DNA of 6,179 nucleotides, from the NCBI GenBank assembly GCA_002297865.1, contig DBKX01000050.1, positions 6,418-12,596 of the forward strand. The letters are read 5' to 3'. Below the pieces are notes generated by a model. The model made no database searches and was not told where the DNA came from. It was given only the letters and a program-made list of their open reading frames with translations. This DNA comes from Lachnoclostridium sp. UBA739. GTDB lineage: Bacteria; Bacillota_A; Clostridia; Lachnospirales; Lachnospiraceae. Of this stretch, positions 4,729-6,179 are shown piece by piece. The translations under genes and the position numbers were made by a program. Numbering within the stretch: position 1 is the first letter of the stretch; each line of letters starts with the position of its first letter.

Positions 4729-6179
4729 CTATCGGTTAATCTTTTCTGCTTCAATTTGCTCATTCAAATTGTTTAAGTACACCCATCGTTCCATTTTTTC
4801 ATCTAGCAATTTTTCTACTTTAGCTTTCTCTTCCATAAGTTCTCTAAGTTTTGCATAATTATTAGCATTCGCATCTACTTCTGCATCTAACTTAGCAAGC
4901 TTATCTTCCAGGCCTTCAATTACGCCGTCTATTTCATCAAATTCCTTTTGTTCCTGATAAGAAAATTTAAGTCGTTTTGTCCTTGGTTTTTCTTTTATAC
5001 TGCTTTTTTCCTTCTTAGGCGCATTCCCTATAGTAGACATAACATATGTGGTGTTAGCCTTGTAATCTGAGAAACCACCCTCGTACTGATTAATCTTTCC
5101 GTTTTCTTCAAATGCTAAAATTCTCTGTACTACGCGGTCAAGAAAATAACGATCGTGAGATACGGTAATTACAATACCTTCAAAACTGTCCAGATAATGT
5201 TCTAGTATGGTAAGTGTCTGAATATCTAAGTCATTGGTAGGCTCGTCCAAAATTAAGACATTTGGGGCTTCCATAAGCACTTTCAACAGATAAAGTCGTC
5301 TTTTCTCTCCACCAGAAAGTTTGCTAATATACGAATACTGCATGTCCGGCGTAAATAAAAACCTTTCCAGCATCTGAGAAGCCGAAATTCTGCCTGTACT
5401 AATTTCAATATATTCAGAAATATTCTTAATATAATCAATTACACGTAATTCTCCATCTAAAAATTCATTTTCCTGCGAAAAATATCCGATTTTAACAGTT
5501 GAACCTATGTCAATTGTACCACTATCTGGTGAAAGATTACCCGTTATCATTTTTAATAACGTACTTTTTCCGCAACCGTTATGTCCTACAATTCCAAGAC
5601 GCTCTCCTTTTACCATTGTATAACTAAAGTCTTCAATTAACTTATTATCGCCAAAACTCTTGGAAATGTGCTCAATTACGATTGTTTTTCGTCCAAGTCT
5701 TGTTGATGCTGACTCCATCTCAACATTTTTATCTTCTACAATCTTTTCTCTATCTCTTAATTCTTCAAATCTTTGAATATGCGCTTTCTGTTTTGTAGAC
5801 CTAGCCCTTGCCCCTCGCATCATCCATTCCAAATCCTGACGGTACATACTTTCCTTCTTACGCTCAGTAGCAAGTTCCATTTCTTCACGTTCTGCTTTCA
5901 ACGCAAGAAACTTTGTATAATTTCCTTCGTATGTGTATAACTTTGCTTTATCTATTTCTACTATTTTATTCGTAACCTTATCTAAAAAATAACGATCATG
6001 AGTAACCATGATAATAGAACCTTTGTACTTATTCAGATAGTCTTCTAGCCACTCAGTCATTTCATTATCTAAATGGTTCGTAGGCTCGTCAAGAACTAAC
6101 ACTTCAGAAGGATTTAATAACGTACGCACTAAAGCCGCTCTCTTTTTTTGCCCACCTGATAAATTCTCCGTTATCGCAT
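4729..6179 (-). CDS. ABC-F family ATPase, Uup/YfmR-like; 5' end beyond the right edge
   Basis: Soluble tandem ATPase without membrane domains. ABC-F proteins bind the ribosomal E site; the Uup/YfmR branch is linked to rescue of stalled ribosomes. 482 residues are visible; roughly 140-150 N-terminal ones, including the first Walker A, are missing. The frame is open to the last base. In visible-residue numbers: first signature LSGGQKKRAAL (6-16), Walker B VLVLDEPTNHLD (26-37), H-loop THDR (59-62), interdomain linker with ARARSTKQKAHIQRF (123-137), second Walker A GHNGCGKST (198-206), Q-loop Gln235, signature LSGGEKRR (287-294), Walker B LILDEPTNDLD (308-318), H-loop SHDR (340-343), then a basic hinge and a coiled coil (about 407-476) like the Uup C-terminal DNA/RNA-binding domain. 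Both Walker B glutamates are present, so it should hydrolyse ATP. The linker and coiled-coil tail favour Uup/YfmR over EttA or YbiT; a resistance-type ABC-F is unlikely but not excluded without the N-terminus. Confidence 0.95.
   Translation of the reverse strand, partial: AITENLSGGQKKRAALVRTLLNPSEVLVLDEPTNHLDNEMTEWLEDYLNKYKGSIIMVTHDRYFLDKVTNKIVEIDKAKLYTYEGNYTKFLALKAEREEMELATERKKESMYRQDLEWMMRGARARSTKQKAHIQRFEELRDREKIVEDKNVEMESASTRLGRKTIVIEHISKSFGDNKLIEDFSYTMVKGERLGIVGHNGCGKSTLLKMITGNLSPDSGTIDIGSTVKIGYFSQENEFLDGELRVIDYIKNISEYIEISTGRISASQMLERFLFTPDMQYSYISKLSGGEKRRLYLLKVLMEAPNVLILDEPTNDLDIQTLTILEHYLDSFEGIVITVSHDRYFLDRVVQRILAFEENGKINQYEGGFSDYKANTTYVMSTIGNAPKKEKSSIKEKPRTKRLKFSYQEQKEFDEIDGVIEGLEDKLAKLDAEVDANANNYAKLRELMEEKAKVEKLLDEKMERWVYLNNLNEQIEAEKINR

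Noticed and set aside
6127..6129. GTG as start of the ABC-F gene
   Set aside because: The frame stays open to the window end and encodes the first ABC signature (LSGGQKKRAAL) just upstream, so this GTG is an internal Val codon of a truncated gene.
1..6179. Mobile element, phage, CRISPR or defence system
   Set aside because: I saw no transposase, integrase, regularly spaced direct repeats, tRNA-linked attachment site or toxin-antitoxin pair; gene content and base use look like ordinary chromosome.

Overview
The window is an AT-rich stretch of Gram-positive type. Ribosome binding sites are strong and close to AGGAGG, promoters have sigma-A form, and there is a perfect CIRCE heat-shock operator. 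The protein set (a clostridial HtpG subtype, a DUF5721-type protein, an M18 aminopeptidase and a Uup/YfmR-type ABC-F protein) points to the Clostridia, most likely Lachnospiraceae. That placement comes from recognising protein patterns, not from a search. I see no tRNA, rRNA, CRISPR array, insertion sequence or phage gene.

Left part, minus strand: the first 207 codons of htpG (Hsp90 chaperone) run off the left edge. Upstream of it lie a sigma-A promoter and a perfect CIRCE inverted repeat. Next comes a 164-residue DUF5721-like protein of unknown function, read in the same direction. Its predicted extended -10 promoter overlaps, face to face, the promoter of the plus-strand M18 aminopeptidase gene.

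Right part: the aminopeptidase gene ends at a long hairpin with a run of seven T. Facing it from the right, on the minus strand, is a two-gene unit: a Uup/YfmR-like ABC-F ATPase (5' end beyond the right edge) followed after 18 bp by a 642-residue protein of the glycogen-debranching (GlgX/isoamylase, GH13) family.

The most notable feature is that second protein. It keeps the GlgX domain order and long conserved blocks, yet every canonical GH13 active-site residue I can align is replaced: region I D to E and NH to GF, region II R to K and nucleophile D to N, region III acid/base E to S, region IV HD to TN. The reading frame is intact with a strong ribosome binding site, so it looks like a maintained pseudoenzyme (compare plant isoamylase ISA2) and not a decaying gene. 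A role in glycogen binding, or as partner of an active debranching or branching enzyme, is inference.

The genes do not form one pathway. They are mostly housekeeping: protein folding, peptide turnover, ribosome rescue and possibly glycogen metabolism.
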